This document shows, one piece after another, positions 52,144-61,083 of a DNA stretch of 64,000 nucleotides (positions within the stretch are counted from its first letter, which is position 1; every line of letters begins with the position of its first letter). This stretch comes from Nocardioides mangrovicus (GTDB taxonomy: Bacteria > Actinomycetota > Actinomycetes > Propionibacteriales > Nocardioidaceae), in NCBI RefSeq assembly GCF_003674065.1, contig NZ_RDBE01000006.1, positions 124,001 to 188,000 on the forward strand, given 5' to 3'. The translations under genes were made by a program, and so were the position numbers. Under the pieces are notes generated by a model. It searched no databases and was not told the origin of the DNA. It was given only the letters and a program-made list of their open reading frames with translations.

Positions 52144-53313
52144 ATGACCACGATCCAGAAGAAGGCCGCCAACCCCGCCGCCCACCTCTCCCCCGAGGAC
52201 GTCGAGGAGATCGGCCGCCGGCTCGACGAGATCCGGCAGTCGGTGCTCGACACCCGCGGCGAGCGCGACGCCGCCTACATCCGCCGCGTCATCGACGCCC
52301 AGCGCAAGCTCGAGCTCGGCTCGCGCGCCGTGCTGCTCTTCTCGATCCTGCCGCCGGCGTGGGTGGTCGGCACCACCGGCCTGGCGATCGCCAAGATCAT
52401 CGAGAACATGGAGATCGGCCACAACGTCATGCACGGCCAGTGGGACTGGATGCGCGACCCCAAGATCCACTCCACCACCTGGGAGTGGGACAACGCCTCG
52501 CCGGCCGACCAGTGGAAGCACTCCCACAATGAGCTGCACCACACCTACACGAACGTCGTGGGCAAGGACAACGACCTCGGCTACGGCATCATGCGCGTCG
52601 ACGAGGAGCAGCGCTGGCACCCGATGTACCTGGCGCAGCCGCTGTGGAACTTCATCAACGCCTGCTTCTTCGAGTACGGCATCGCGGCCTACGACCTCGA
52701 GCTGGGCAAGAACCTGGCCAGCAAGAAGCGTCGCAGCAGCCCCGACTTCAAGGCGCGCGCCAAGGTGACGCTGAAGAAGATCCGCAACCAGATGACCAAG
52801 GACTACGTGCTGCACCCGCTGCTCTCGGGTCCCTCGGCGCTGACCACGCTGAGCGCCAACTTCACCGCCAACCTGGTGCGCAACCTGTGGACGCACTCGG
52901 TCATCATGTGCGGTCACTTCCCCGAGGGCGTCGAGACCTTCGAGAAGACCTCGATCGACGGCGAGACCCGCGGCGAGTGGTACCTGCGCCAGATGCTCGG
53001 CTCGGCCAACATCTCCGGCTCCCAGGCGATGCACTTCATGACCGGCAACCTGTCCCACCAGGTCGAGCACCACCTGTTCCCCGACCTGCCCAGCAACCGG
53101 TACGCCGAGATCGCCCCGCAGGTGAGGGCCCTCTTCGACGAGTACGGCCTGCGCTACCACTCCGCTCCCCTGGTCGCCCAGGTCGCCAGCGCGTGGCACA
53201 AGGTGTTCCGGCTCTCGCTGCCCAACGGCTTCATGGAGGCCCCGGCGTCGTCGGTGACGCTGCTGGCCACCAAGCGGGGCCGCCGCGAGCTGCGGCGCCG
53301 CCCGGCCGCGTAG
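52144..53313 (+). CDS. Membrane acyl-CoA delta-9 desaturase, DesA3-like
   Basis: A 389-aa membrane di-iron desaturase with three His boxes: HNVMH (93-97), HSHNELHH (126-133) and HQVEHH near residue 305. Two hydrophobic segments flank the first box. With the adjacent reductase it would make oleoyl-CoA from stearoyl-CoA. That product is the natural substrate of the TmsB/TmsA pair elsewhere in the window. GGAGACG precedes the ATG. Confidence 0.88.
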   Translation: MTTIQKKAANPAAHLSPEDVEEIGRRLDEIRQSVLDTRGERDAAYIRRVIDAQRKLELGSRAVLLFSILPPAWVVGTTGLAIAKIIENMEIGHNVMHGQWDWMRDPKIHSTTWEWDNASPADQWKHSHNELHHTYTNVVGKDNDLGYGIMRVDEEQRWHPMYLAQPLWNFINACFFEYGIAAYDLELGKNLASKKRRSSPDFKARAKVTLKKIRNQMTKDYVLHPLLSGPSALTTLSANFTANLVRNLWTHSVIMCGHFPEGVETFEKTSIDGETRGEWYLRQMLGSANISGSQAMHFMTGNLSHQVEHHLFPDLPSNRYAEIAPQVRALFDEYGLRYHSAPLVAQVASAWHKVFRLSLPNGFMEAPASSVTLLATKRGRRELRRRPAA

Positions 53314-53359
53314 CCACCGTCGAGCCGGGCGGCTGGGTCGGACCTGCCAGGATCGGCGG

Positions 53360-54037
53360 GTGCGCAAGCTCCTCGTCGCGGTCGTCGTCCTGCTGGTGCT
53401 GGTCGCCGCGGCCGACCGGGTGGCGGTCTTCGCCGCCGACCACGTCGTGGCGAGCCGGATCAGGACCACGCAGCAGCTGACGAGCGACCCGACGGTCGAC
53501 ATCCGGGGCTTCCCGTTCCTGACCCAGTTCGCCTCCGGTCGCTACGCGCACGTGACCGCCACGGCCAGCGAGGTGCCGGTCGCCGAGACCGGGCTAAAGC
53601 TGAGCCGGCTCGACCTGAGCTTCCGCGACGTCACCGCGAGCCGCGACTTCCGCACCTTCACCGCACGGGCCGGTCGCGCCACCGCCGTGATCTCCTACAC
53701 CGACCTCGGTGCGGCGCTCGGCGTCACTCTGGGCTACGCCGGCGACGGACGCATCCGGGTCACCAAGACCTTCACCGTCGGCGGCGCGACGCTGAAGCCG
53801 TCGGCCACCGTGACGCCGCGCCTGAGCGGCGAGGTGCTCACCTTCGCCGACGCCACCATCAACGGCGTCGGCGAGCTGCCCGCCGCCGTGCAGGCCGTGC
53901 TGCGGCAGGCCTTCGGCAAGCGACTGGACCTCTCCGGACTGCCCTTCGACGTCCGGGTGAAGCGACTGGCGGTCTCCGACGCCGGGATCACGCTGACGCT
54001 CTCGGGCACCGGGCTGCGTTACACCGGCTCGTCCTAG
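53360..54037 (+). CDS. DUF2993 exported/anchored protein (copy A)
   Basis: A 225-aa protein with an N-terminal signal-anchor (residues 3-25) and the DUF2993 beta fold: VDIRGFPFLTQFASGRYAHVTA, LSGLPFDVRVKRLAV, ITLTLSGTGL. Function unknown; the fold suggests lipid binding. GTG start. Its 3' end overlaps the stop of the opposite-strand signal peptidase gene by 4 bp. A paralog lies on the far side of the SipW module. Confidence 0.8.
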   Translation: MRKLLVAVVVLLVLVAAADRVAVFAADHVVASRIRTTQQLTSDPTVDIRGFPFLTQFASGRYAHVTATASEVPVAETGLKLSRLDLSFRDVTASRDFRTFTARAGRATAVISYTDLGAALGVTLGYAGDGRIRVTKTFTVGGATLKPSATVTPRLSGEVLTFADATINGVGELPAAVQAVLRQAFGKRLDLSGLPFDVRVKRLAVSDAGITLTLSGTGLRYTGSS

Positions 54038-54618
54038 GAGCGCACCGGCCGCAGCAGGTCCTCCAGCGCGTTCGAGCGGGACCGCTGGCGCGGGATCCTG
54101 GGTCTGCGAGCCCGGGCCCGCGGTGCGCGAACCGGTGCGGGCGCGGGGAAGAACAGCCCCCACAGCAGCAGGGCCGACAGCACGCTGGTCAGCAGGGCAC
54201 CGATGCCCGCGGGCACCTGCAGGAAGCGTGCGACGTAGCCCATCGCGGGCAGACTGCCCACCGCGACGCCTCGCACCTGGTCCGGCGCGATCGTCCAGGC
54301 GTCGTCCGTCGCGTTGGCGTCGCCCTTGGTGGAGATGCCGGCCGCGGTGACCTTGACGATGCGGTGGGTGACCAGGTCGTCGTCGCCCTCGCCGTGGCTG
54401 AAGGTGATGACGCTGCCCACGGCGTAGGCCTCGTGACGCTTGATGAGCACCAGGTCGCCGCTGCGGTAGGTCGGCGTCATCGAGCCGGTATGCACGATGT
54501 AGGGCCGGTAGCCCGCGTGCCAGCCCAGACCGGCGTAGGTGAGCACGAAGCCCAGGCCGAACACCATCAGCACCTGGACGGCCCGTCTCGCCCAGAGCGC
54601 GCTGCCGGTCAGCACCAT
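54034..54618 (-). CDS. SipW-type signal peptidase I
   Basis: A 194-aa membrane protease. One N-terminal helix (residues 12-31), the catalytic Ser46 in TGSMTPTY, and His85 in DDLVTHRIV where ordinary bacterial LepB has Lys: the Ser-His arrangement of the SipW/archaeal/ER class. TKGDAN is the following conserved block. A second helix (about 138-157) and a basic C-terminal tail follow. It lies downstream of a TasA-like gene, its likely substrate, behind an intercistronic hairpin. Confidence 0.88.
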   Translation of the reverse strand: MVLTGSALWARRAVQVLMVFGLGFVLTYAGLGWHAGYRPYIVHTGSMTPTYRSGDLVLIKRHEAYAVGSVITFSHGEGDDDLVTHRIVKVTAAGISTKGDANATDDAWTIAPDQVRGVAVGSLPAMGYVARFLQVPAGIGALLTSVLSALLLWGLFFPAPAPVRAPRARARRPRIPRQRSRSNALEDLLRPVRS

Positions 54619-54640
54619 GTCGTCCCCCCTCCGCGGTGAC

Positions 54641-54670
54641 CCGTCGGCCGGGCCCGAGCCCGGCCGACGG
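54641..54670 (-). terminator. Intercistronic 13-bp hairpin between TasA-like and sipW-like genes
   Basis: CCGTCGGCCGGGC (54641-54653) and its exact complement (54658-54670) enclose CCGA. It begins 7 bp after the TasA-like stop. A stem this strong would attenuate read-through or protect the upstream mRNA, giving much more substrate than peptidase. Confidence 0.65.
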
Positions 54671-54676
54671 AGTGGC

Positions 54677-55345
54677 TCAGTTGTTGACGTCGTCGGGTCG
54701 GACGCCGTGCTGGGTCGCCACGATCTTGTAGGTCGCCAGCCTCGTGCTGGGCGCGCCCTGGGGGCCGGTCAGCAGCTTCGTGAACCCGAACTCCACGGTC
54801 GCGGTCTTGGTCGACCCGGACGGCAGTGCGCTGTAGAGCAGGATGGCGTGCGGTGCGCCGCACTCGGCGATCGGCGGTTGCGAGGCGCTCGTCGCCTCCT
54901 CGTTGCTGCCTCCCCAGCCCCTGCTGTCGACCTTGCAGTCGACACGGCCGGTGTCGTCGTAGCTACGGAGGTTGTTCGACACGAAGTGCGCGCCACCCTC
55001 GCTCGTGAGCTTGAAGTGGCCGTAGCGACCCAGAGCGTTCGAGCTCTGGTCCCCGGTCAGCGCCGACCCCGCGGGCATGACCATCCAGATGTCCTCCGGG
55101 GCAGTGCCGTCGTTGCGGAAGCTGACGGTCTGCGTCTTGTAGTCGCCGGGCAGGAGATCGCTGAAGTTCAGGGTGGTGCCACTGGGCGATGAGACCTTCA
55201 CACTGCCCGTGCTGGTGTTGATCGACCCGTCCTTGCTGTCGGTGAAGTACGCACCGGTGGTGTGCACGGCCGCACCCACGAGCGCTGCGGAGCAGCCGAG
55301 CGCTCCGATGAACCCGGCGAGCCGGGCGGTCCTGGACTTGTTCAC
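54677..55345 (-). CDS. TasA/camelysin-like secreted protein with SipW-dependent signal
   Basis: A 222-aa secreted protein. GTG 55345 has AGGGGAGA about 6 nt upstream. The signal peptide is hydrophobic at residues 8-30 and ends GAYFTDS (31-37), the hallmark of SipW substrates (TasA, CalY). The mature part is beta-rich, includes the DLLPGDYKTQTVSFRNDG segment typical of these proteins, and has two Cys that could pair. TasA forms biofilm fibres in Bacillus; fibre formation here is inferred only. Confidence 0.82.
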   Translation of the reverse strand: MNKSRTARLAGFIGALGCSAALVGAAVHTTGAYFTDSKDGSINTSTGSVKVSSPSGTTLNFSDLLPGDYKTQTVSFRNDGTAPEDIWMVMPAGSALTGDQSSNALGRYGHFKLTSEGGAHFVSNNLRSYDDTGRVDCKVDSRGWGGSNEEATSASQPPIAECGAPHAILLYSALPSGSTKTATVEFGFTKLLTGPQGAPSTRLATYKIVATQHGVRPDDVNN

Positions 55346-55411
55346 TAGGAAATCTCCCCTGTTGCGTGGCCGACCCCGTGCCGACACGTGAGGACTGTCA
55401 CGTCACACGAT

Positions 55412-55433
55412 CGAAACCTCAGCGAAACCTCAG
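55412..55433. promoter_or_regulatory. 11-bp tandem direct repeat (candidate response-regulator site)
   Basis: CGAAACCTCAG occurs twice in immediate succession (55412-55422, 55423-55433). An 11-bp direct repeat equals about one helical turn and is the layout of OmpR/PhoB-family sites. It lies 67 bp upstream of the TasA-like gene. The 246-bp divergent gap (55346-55591) contains no gene. Confidence 0.45.
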
Positions 55434-55591
55434 AAGGAGTCCGATCCGCCCCGAATGTCGTCCCACTCGTCCGGTTCGCGGCCCGGTTCTTGCTGGGGAT
55501 TTCCTGAACCCGCAAGGAGACGACCGTCTCACGGCAACCCACCTCGGGTGGCGTGAGCGAAGCGAGGCAGTGGATCTGGCACGCTGATCCG

Positions 55592-56266
55592 GTGTCGAGG
55601 AAGTCGATCGTGGTCACGATCATCGTCGTCATCGTGCTGCTCGTGGCCGACGTCGCCGCTGCATCCGTGCAGAACCACAAGGCGGCCGACGCCTTCGTCG
55701 CCAGCCAGCACCTGCCCGCCAGCCCGTACGTGCACATCAACGGCTGGCCGTTCGTGCTGCAGGGCATCCGCGGCAGCTACCGCTACATCACGGTGCAGGC
55801 CGACCCCGCCCGCACCAGCGGCGACGCGGACCTCGACGTGCACCCCATGCGCCTCTCGCTGTACGGCGTCCACACGCACGGCGGGTTCGCCGACGCCACG
55901 GTCGAGCGCGCGACGGGCACGGCCCGGATCGGCTACCGAAGCCTGAGCAAGGGGCTCGGCAAGCGGGTGGTGTTCGCCGGCGCCGACCGGATCAGCGTCA
56001 CCTCGAAGACGACGGTCGACGGTCGCACCTACCGGCCCTCGGTCTCGGCCCGGCCCGAGGTCAGCGACGGCGCCCTGGTCTTCCATCAGGTGACGACCAC
56101 CGACCAGAAGGGCCTCCCGTCCGCGGACCTGAAGACCCTGGAGCAGATCTTCTCCGGTCGCTTCGAGCTGGGCCGGTTCCCGTTCGGCGTCCACCCGACG
56201 AAGGTGACGATGCTCCCCGAGGGCATGGTCTTCCGGGTCACCGGCCACGACCTGCGTCTCGGCTGA
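55592..56266 (+). CDS. DUF2993 exported/anchored protein (copy B)
   Basis: A 224-aa paralog of copy A: signal-anchor at residues 5-27, then VHINGWPFVLQGIRGSYRYITVQA and a C-terminal GRFPFGVHPTKVTMLPEGMVFRVTG, which line up with copy A. GTG 55592 is chosen over an ATG at 55553, which adds 13 polar residues ahead of the membrane helix. The stop overlaps the ATG of the SHMT-like gene by one base (TGATG). Confidence 0.78.
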   Translation: MSRKSIVVTIIVVIVLLVADVAAASVQNHKAADAFVASQHLPASPYVHINGWPFVLQGIRGSYRYITVQADPARTSGDADLDVHPMRLSLYGVHTHGGFADATVERATGTARIGYRSLSKGLGKRVVFAGADRISVTSKTTVDGRTYRPSVSARPEVSDGALVFHQVTTTDQKGLPSADLKTLEQIFSGRFELGRFPFGVHPTKVTMLPEGMVFRVTGHDLRLG

Positions 56267-57588
56267 TGCGCCTCTCGCCGCGGTCCTGGGTGCCGGCGGA
56301 CGTCGAGACCAAGGTCGGCGCGACAGCGTCGAGGGTCGCCGGTGCCGAGGACGCCGACGTGCTGGCGCTGCTCGACGGCCTGGTCGAGGAGAACCACCGC
56401 ATCCACGACGTCGAGTGCCTTAACCTCAACCCGGCCACGAACGTGATGAACCCGCGCGCCGAGGCGATGCTCTCCGCCGGGCTGGGCACGCGGGCGTCGC
56501 TGGGCTACCCCGGGGAGAAGTACGAGACCGGGCTGGAGGCGATCGAGGAGATCGAGTCGGTCGCGGCCGCGCTGGTGGCCGAGGTGTTCGATGCCGGATT
56601 CGCCGAGGTCCGGGTGCCCTCGGGCGCGATCGCCAACCTGTACGCGTTCCTGGCCACCTGCCGGCCCGGCGACACCATCGTCGCGCCGCCGGCGACGATC
56701 GGCGGTCACGTCACCCACCACACCGCCGGCGCCGCGGGGCTCTACGGCCTCGAGGTGGTGCCGGCGCCGGTGTCGGCCGACGGTTACACCGTCGACGTCG
56801 AGGCGCTGCGCGAGCTCGTGCACCGCGTGCAGCCGGCGCTGATCACCGTCGGTGGCAGCCTCAACCTTTTCCCGCACCCGGTGGCCGAGGTGCGCCAGGT
56901 GGCCGACGAGGTGGGCGCCCGGGTGCTCTTCGACGCCGCCCACCTGTGCGGGATGGTGGCCGGCGGCAGCTGGCCGCACCCGCTGCGCGAGGGTGCCGAC
57001 CTGATGACCATGAGCACCTACAAGAGCCTCGGCGGCCCCGCCGGCGGACTGGTCGTGACCGACGATCCCGACCTGGCCGAGCGGATCGACCAGATCGCCT
57101 ACCCCGGTCTCACCGCCAACTTCGACGCCGGCCGGGTGGCCGCCCTGGCGGTGACGATGCTCGACTGGCGCGCCCACGGCCGGGCGTACGCCGCGGCCAT
57201 GGTGGCCAACGCCGCGGCCCTCGCCGCGGCTCTGACCGAGCTCGGCGTGCCCCTCTTCGCCGCCGCGCGCGGCGCCACCCGGTCGCACCAGCTCGCGGTG
57301 CTCGCCGCCCGCTACGGCGGGGGGCAGACTGCGGCCCGACGCCTGCGCCGGGCCAACCTGCTGGCTTGCGGCATCGGCCTCCCGGTGGCGGCGGACCTGC
57401 TGGTGAATGGAGACCTGGCCGGCCTGCGCCTGGGCACCCCGGAGATCACGCGCCTGGGCATGGGCCCCGACGACATGCCCACGCTGGCCGGCTTCATCGC
57501 CCGCGGACTCGGCGACGACCCGGAGTCCGTCGCGCCGGAGGTCACCGCCTGGCGCAGCGGGTTCTCAGGCGTGCACTTCACGGTCTGA
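56266..57588 (+). CDS. PLP-dependent SHMT-family enzyme
   Basis: A 440-aa fold-type I PLP protein resembling serine hydroxymethyltransferase: NLNPATNVMNPRAEAML, GYPGEKYETG, LFDAAHLCGMVAGG, and the Schiff-base lysine in MSTYKSLGGPAGG. In SHMT the motif is usually TTTHKTLRGPRGG; here His and Arg are changed, so a related amino-acid or carbon-unit activity is possible. It is coupled to DUF2993 copy B. A repeat pair follows before leuS. Confidence 0.82.
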   Translation: MRLSPRSWVPADVETKVGATASRVAGAEDADVLALLDGLVEENHRIHDVECLNLNPATNVMNPRAEAMLSAGLGTRASLGYPGEKYETGLEAIEEIESVAAALVAEVFDAGFAEVRVPSGAIANLYAFLATCRPGDTIVAPPATIGGHVTHHTAGAAGLYGLEVVPAPVSADGYTVDVEALRELVHRVQPALITVGGSLNLFPHPVAEVRQVADEVGARVLFDAAHLCGMVAGGSWPHPLREGADLMTMSTYKSLGGPAGGLVVTDDPDLAERIDQIAYPGLTANFDAGRVAALAVTMLDWRAHGRAYAAAMVANAAALAAALTELGVPLFAAARGATRSHQLAVLAARYGGGQTAARRLRRANLLACGIGLPVAADLLVNGDLAGLRLGTPEITRLGMGPDDMPTLAGFIARGLGDDPESVAPEVTAWRSGFSGVHFTV

Positions 57589-57637
57589 AGCTGACTCGGT
57601 ACGCAGAACGGGCCAGATCGGACGGTGTCTGCCCGAA

Positions 57638-57705
57638 ACTCGTCTCGGCGACCGCTTCTGGAGCGGATTTCCGGGGGGTTTTGCCGGGCACCCGGCAAAA
57701 CCCCC
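57638..57705. repeat. Hairpin repeat, family B, copy 1
   Basis: Begins ACTCGTCTC and ends in a hairpin with 15-bp perfect arms (57674-57688, 57691-57705), sequence GGGGGTTTTGCCGGG, loop CA. A near copy lies 135 bp downstream. On either strand it has the look of an intrinsic terminator with a T/A run inside the stem. Confidence 0.72.
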
Positions 57706-57772
57706 GCCACCGAGATCTGGACCCGGGAGGCCGTGGGGACACTCCAGGCACATCGGACTGTGACCCCACGGA

Positions 57773-57838
57773 ACTCGTCTCATCGACCGTTTCTGGAGCG
57801 AAATTCGGGGGGTTTTGCCGGGCACCCGGCAAAACCCC
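57773..57838. repeat. Hairpin repeat, family B, copy 2
   Basis: Same sequence as copy 1 with few changes: ACTCGTCTC..CGACCG.TTCTGGAGCG, then a 14-bp hairpin (57809-57822, 57825-57838) with the same CA loop. Between the copies, CCGTGGGG (57731-57738) and CCCCACGG (57764-57771) form another dyad. The two copies fill most of the 283-bp gap between SHMT-like and leuS; no gene is seen there. Confidence 0.72.
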
Positions 57839-57871
57839 GCGCCGCCGAGACCGCCCAGAACCCGCCCCGCC

Positions 57872-60370
57872 TCACCCCGTGACGACGTTGACCAGTTTCG
57901 GAGCCCGGACGATCACCTTGCGCACCGTGGCGCCCTCCAGCGCCTTCTGCACCGCTGGGTCGGCCATCGCCGCGGCCTCGAGGTCGGCGTCGGAGACGTC
58001 GGCAGGGACCTCGACGCGGCCGCGCACCTTGCCCTGCACCTGGACGACCGCGGTGACGGTGTCCTCGACCAGCAGCGCCTCGTCGTAGGTCGGCCAACTG
58101 GTGCGGGCGATCGGCGGCTGGTGGCCCAGCCGCTCCCACATCTCCTCGGCCACGTAGGGCGCCACCAGCGACAGCAGCTGGGCGACGGTCTCGGTGGCGG
58201 CGCGGACGGCGGGGTCGGCGGCACCGCCGGCGTCGATCACCTTGCGGGTGGCGTTCACCAGCTCCATGACGCGCGCCACCATGACGTTGAAGCGGTGGCT
58301 CTCCACCAGCTCGGCGGCGTCGTGCACCGTCCGGGCGCGGGCCTTCTGGAGTGAGACGTCCCCGCCGTCGACCGTCCCCGGAGCGCTGGTGACGTCGCCG
58401 GAGAGCCGCCACGCCCGCTGCAGGAACCGCAGCGACCCCGCGGGCGACATGTCGGCCCAGTCGATGTCGTCCTCGGGCGGGCCGGCGAAGACCAGCGTCA
58501 GCCGTACGGCGTCGACGCCGAACTCCTCCAGCTGCGCGCCCAGGTTGACGCCGTTGCCCAGCGACTTCGACATCTTCTTACCCTGGTTGATGACGATGCC
58601 CTGGTTCAGCTGCGCGGCGAACGGCTCCTCGAAGTCGACCATGCCCATGTCGTGCAGCACCTTGGTGAAGAACCGCGCGTACAGCAGGTGCAGCACCGCG
58701 TGCTCGACGCCCCCGACGTAGATGTCGCACGGCATCCAGGCCCGCACCAGGTCCTCGTCGAACGGGCCGTCCTCGAAGTGCGGCGAGCAGTAGCGCAGGA
58801 AGTACCACGAGGAGTCGACGAAGGTGTCCATTGTGTCGGTGTCGCGCTTCGCCGGGCCGCCGCACTGCGGGCAGCTGACGTTGACCCAGTCGTCCGCGGC
58901 GGCCAGCGGCGAGACGCCCTTGGGCTTCAGGTCGGCGCCGCGCAGGTCGGGCAGCTGCAGCGGCAGCTCCTCGTAAGGCACGGCGACCTCGCCGTCGGTC
59001 GGGCAGTGCACGATCGGGATCGGCACGCCCCAGTAGCGCTGCCGCGAGAGCAGCCAGTCGCGCAGCCGGAAGTTCACCGTGCCCTCGCCGACGCCGTCGG
59101 CCTGCAACTGCTCGATGACCGTGCGGATGCCGGTGGCCTTGTCGCTCAGCCCGTCCAGCGGCCCGGAGTTCACGTAGCTGCCGTTGCCGGTGGTGGCGAC
59201 GAAGCTGACCGCCGGGTCCTCCTCGCCGGTGTCGACCACCATCCGCACCGGCAGCCCGAACTCACGGGCGAAGTCCAGGTCGCGCTGGTCGTGCGCGGGG
59301 ACGGCCATGATCGCGCCGGTGCCATAGTCGGCCAGCACGTAGTCGGCCGCCCACACCGGGACCTGCTCGCCGGTCACCGGGTTGGTGGCAGTGACGCCCA
59401 GGTCGACGCCGGTCTTGGGCCGCTCGGTCGACATCCGCTCGATGTCGGAGGCCTTGCGCACCTGCTCCACGTACGCCTCGTAGGCCGGCCGCTGCTCATT
59501 GGTGACCAGCTCGGCGGCCAGCTTGGCATCGGCCGCGACCACCATGAACGTGGCGCCGTAGAGGGTGTCGGGCCGCGTCGTGTAGACCGTGACGACCCGA
59601 TCGCCCACCACGAAGTCGACGTGCGCACCCTCGGAGCGGCCGATCCAGTTCCGCTGCGCGGTGACGACGCGCTCGGGCCAGGTCGCCTCCAAGTCGTCGA
59701 GCCGGTCCAGCAGCGCCTGGGCGTAGTCGGTGATCTTGAAGTACCACTGGCTCAGCTCGCGCTTGGTGACCTCGGCGCCGCAGCGCTCGCAGCGGCCGTC
59801 GACGACCTGCTCGTTGGCCAGCACCGTCTGGTCGTTGGGGCACCAGTTCACCGGCGCCAGCTTGCGGTAGGCCAGCCCTCGCTCGCGGAACTTCAAGAAC
59901 AGCCACTGCGTCCAGCGGTAGTACTCGGGGTCGGAGGTGTGCAGCCGCCGGGTCCAGTCGAAGCCGACCGCGTAGCGCTTGAACGACTCGTACTGGGTCT
60001 CGATGTTGGCGTAGGTGTAGGTGGCGGGGTGCTCGTCGTTGCGGATCGCGGCGTTCTCCGCGGGCAACCCGAAGGAGTCCCAGCCCATCGGGTTGAGCAC
60101 CTCGAAGCCGCGCAGCTTCCAGTAGCGCGAGATCACGTCGTGCAGCGCGGTGACCTCGGCGTGACCCATGTGCAGGTCGCCACTGGGGTAGGGGAACATC
60201 GTCAATGCGTAGCGCTTCTCCGCGGCCGAGTCGTCGTCGGCCTTGAACGGCTCCAGCTCGTCCCACACCGGCAGCCACTTCGCCTGCACGGCCGCGACGT
60301 CGTAGCGGTCGGCCTCGGACGGGTCGGCACGGAAGGTGTCCTGCTCGCTCATCTGGTCGCTCTCTCTCAT
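57872..60370 (-). CDS. leuS: Leucyl-tRNA synthetase
   Basis: An 832-aa class I synthetase. HIGH is seen as HMGH in [19 protein letters not shown] as [10 protein letters not shown]; the CP1 editing domain and zinc-type cysteines ([16 protein letters not shown]) are present. ATG 60370 is chosen because an AGGAG lies just before it, although spacing is short; ATG 60352 is the main alternative. A structured leader precedes it. Confidence 0.95.
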   Translation of the reverse strand: MRESDQMSEQDTFRADPSEADRYDVAAVQAKWLPVWDELEPFKADDDSAAEKRYALTMFPYPSGDLHMGHAEVTALHDVISRYWKLRGFEVLNPMGWDSFGLPAENAAIRNDEHPATYTYANIETQYESFKRYAVGFDWTRRLHTSDPEYYRWTQWLFLKFRERGLAYRKLAPVNWCPNDQTVLANEQVVDGRCERCGAEVTKRELSQWYFKITDYAQALLDRLDDLEATWPERVVTAQRNWIGRSEGAHVDFVVGDRVVTVYTTRPDTLYGATFMVVAADAKLAAELVTNEQRPAYEAYVEQVRKASDIERMSTERPKTGVDLGVTATNPVTGEQVPVWAADYVLADYGTGAIMAVPAHDQRDLDFAREFGLPVRMVVDTGEEDPAVSFVATTGNGSYVNSGPLDGLSDKATGIRTVIEQLQADGVGEGTVNFRLRDWLLSRQRYWGVPIPIVHCPTDGEVAVPYEELPLQLPDLRGADLKPKGVSPLAAADDWVNVSCPQCGGPAKRDTDTMDTFVDSSWYFLRYCSPHFEDGPFDEDLVRAWMPCDIYVGGVEHAVLHLLYARFFTKVLHDMGMVDFEEPFAAQLNQGIVINQGKKMSKSLGNGVNLGAQLEEFGVDAVRLTLVFAGPPEDDIDWADMSPAGSLRFLQRAWRLSGDVTSAPGTVDGGDVSLQKARARTVHDAAELVESHRFNVMVARVMELVNATRKVIDAGGAADPAVRAATETVAQLLSLVAPYVAEEMWERLGHQPPIARTSWPTYDEALLVEDTVTAVVQVQGKVRGRVEVPADVSDADLEAAAMADPAVQKALEGATVRKVIVRAPKLVNVVTG

Positions 60371-60476
60371 CTGCTCCTGACATGACAAAGCCCTCCACAT
60401 GGGAGGGCGGCCGCGCGGGGTGAGAACCCGGCGCGGCTAGGCAAGGAGCAGGGACGTCTGCACGGGCCCATGTTAA
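60371..60476 (-). promoter_or_regulatory. Structured leader of leuS: hairpins and ribosome-site sequestration
   Basis: A TAACAT (60471-60476, minus) fits a -10 box, so transcription may start near 60463. The leader then holds a strong hairpin (60410-60416 with 60431-60437), a GCCCTCC/GGAGGGC hairpin (60390-60408) followed by TTTGT, and AGGAGCAG at the leuS start (60371-60378) that can pair with CTGCTCCT upstream (60444-60451). This could switch between open and closed ribosome site. Confidence 0.5.
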
Positions 60477-60484
60477 CTGACCCC

Positions 60485-60952
60485 ATGAGCGTCGACCGCC
60501 ACGAGGACTCGATCGTGATCGCCGCACCGCTCGCCGACGTCTACGCCGTCGTCTCCGACGTCACGCGCGTGGGCGAGTGGAGCCCGGTGTGCCGCGCCTG
60601 CTGGTGGGAGGACGACGCCGAGCGCGGCGTCGGCGCCTGGTTCGGCGGCCGCAACGAGTCCGGCGGCCGGGTCTGGGAGACCCGCTCACAGGTGAAGGAG
60701 GCCGAGCCCGGCGTCGCCTTCGCCTGGCAGGTCGACGGCAACCTCGTGGCGTGGGCCTACCGGCTGCGCGCGGTCGAGGGCGGCACCGAGCTGAGCGAGT
60801 CGTGGGCCATCAACGACGCCACCAAGCAGGTGTTCGTCGAGAAGTACGGCGAGCACGCCGACCGCGTGATCGACGACCGCCGGCAGGAGGCGCTCACCGG
60901 TATCCCGGCCACGCTGGCCCGCATCAGGCAGATCGTCGAGGGAGCCGCTTGA
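60485..60952 (+). CDS. SRPBCC-family (polyketide cyclase-like) protein
   Basis: A 155-aa START/Bet-v1-fold protein: VIAAPLADVYAVVSDVTRVGEWSP at the N-terminus, then FGGRNESGGRVWETRSQV, AFAWQVDGN and a long C-terminal helix. It binds small hydrophobic ligands; no catalytic assignment. ATG 60485 matches the family start. Divergent from leuS. Confidence 0.82.
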   Translation: MSVDRHEDSIVIAAPLADVYAVVSDVTRVGEWSPVCRACWWEDDAERGVGAWFGGRNESGGRVWETRSQVKEAEPGVAFAWQVDGNLVAWAYRLRAVEGGTELSESWAINDATKQVFVEKYGEHADRVIDDRRQEALTGIPATLARIRQIVEGAA

Positions 60953-61083
60953 GCCTGCCACGAGGTGTCACAGGCCGGGCCCAGCGCCGAGCCAGCGCGC
61001 CTCGCTAGGGTCACAGTCATGGACCATCCCGTGACGTCTCGCACCGCTGCTCCGCTCCCCCGGAAGACGTTGCGAGGGCCACG

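Noticed and set aside
60367-60471. A 34-codon upstream ORF overlapping the leuS start by ATGA
   Set aside because: Its ATG coincides with the best -10 box (TAACAT), so it may not be transcribed. It is Cys/Arg/Pro-rich rather than Leu-rich, and its stem-forming bases explain its sequence better.
60371-60476. T-box riboswitch upstream of leuS
   Set aside because: The leader is about 100 nt with no recognisable T-box bulge sequence or specifier stem.
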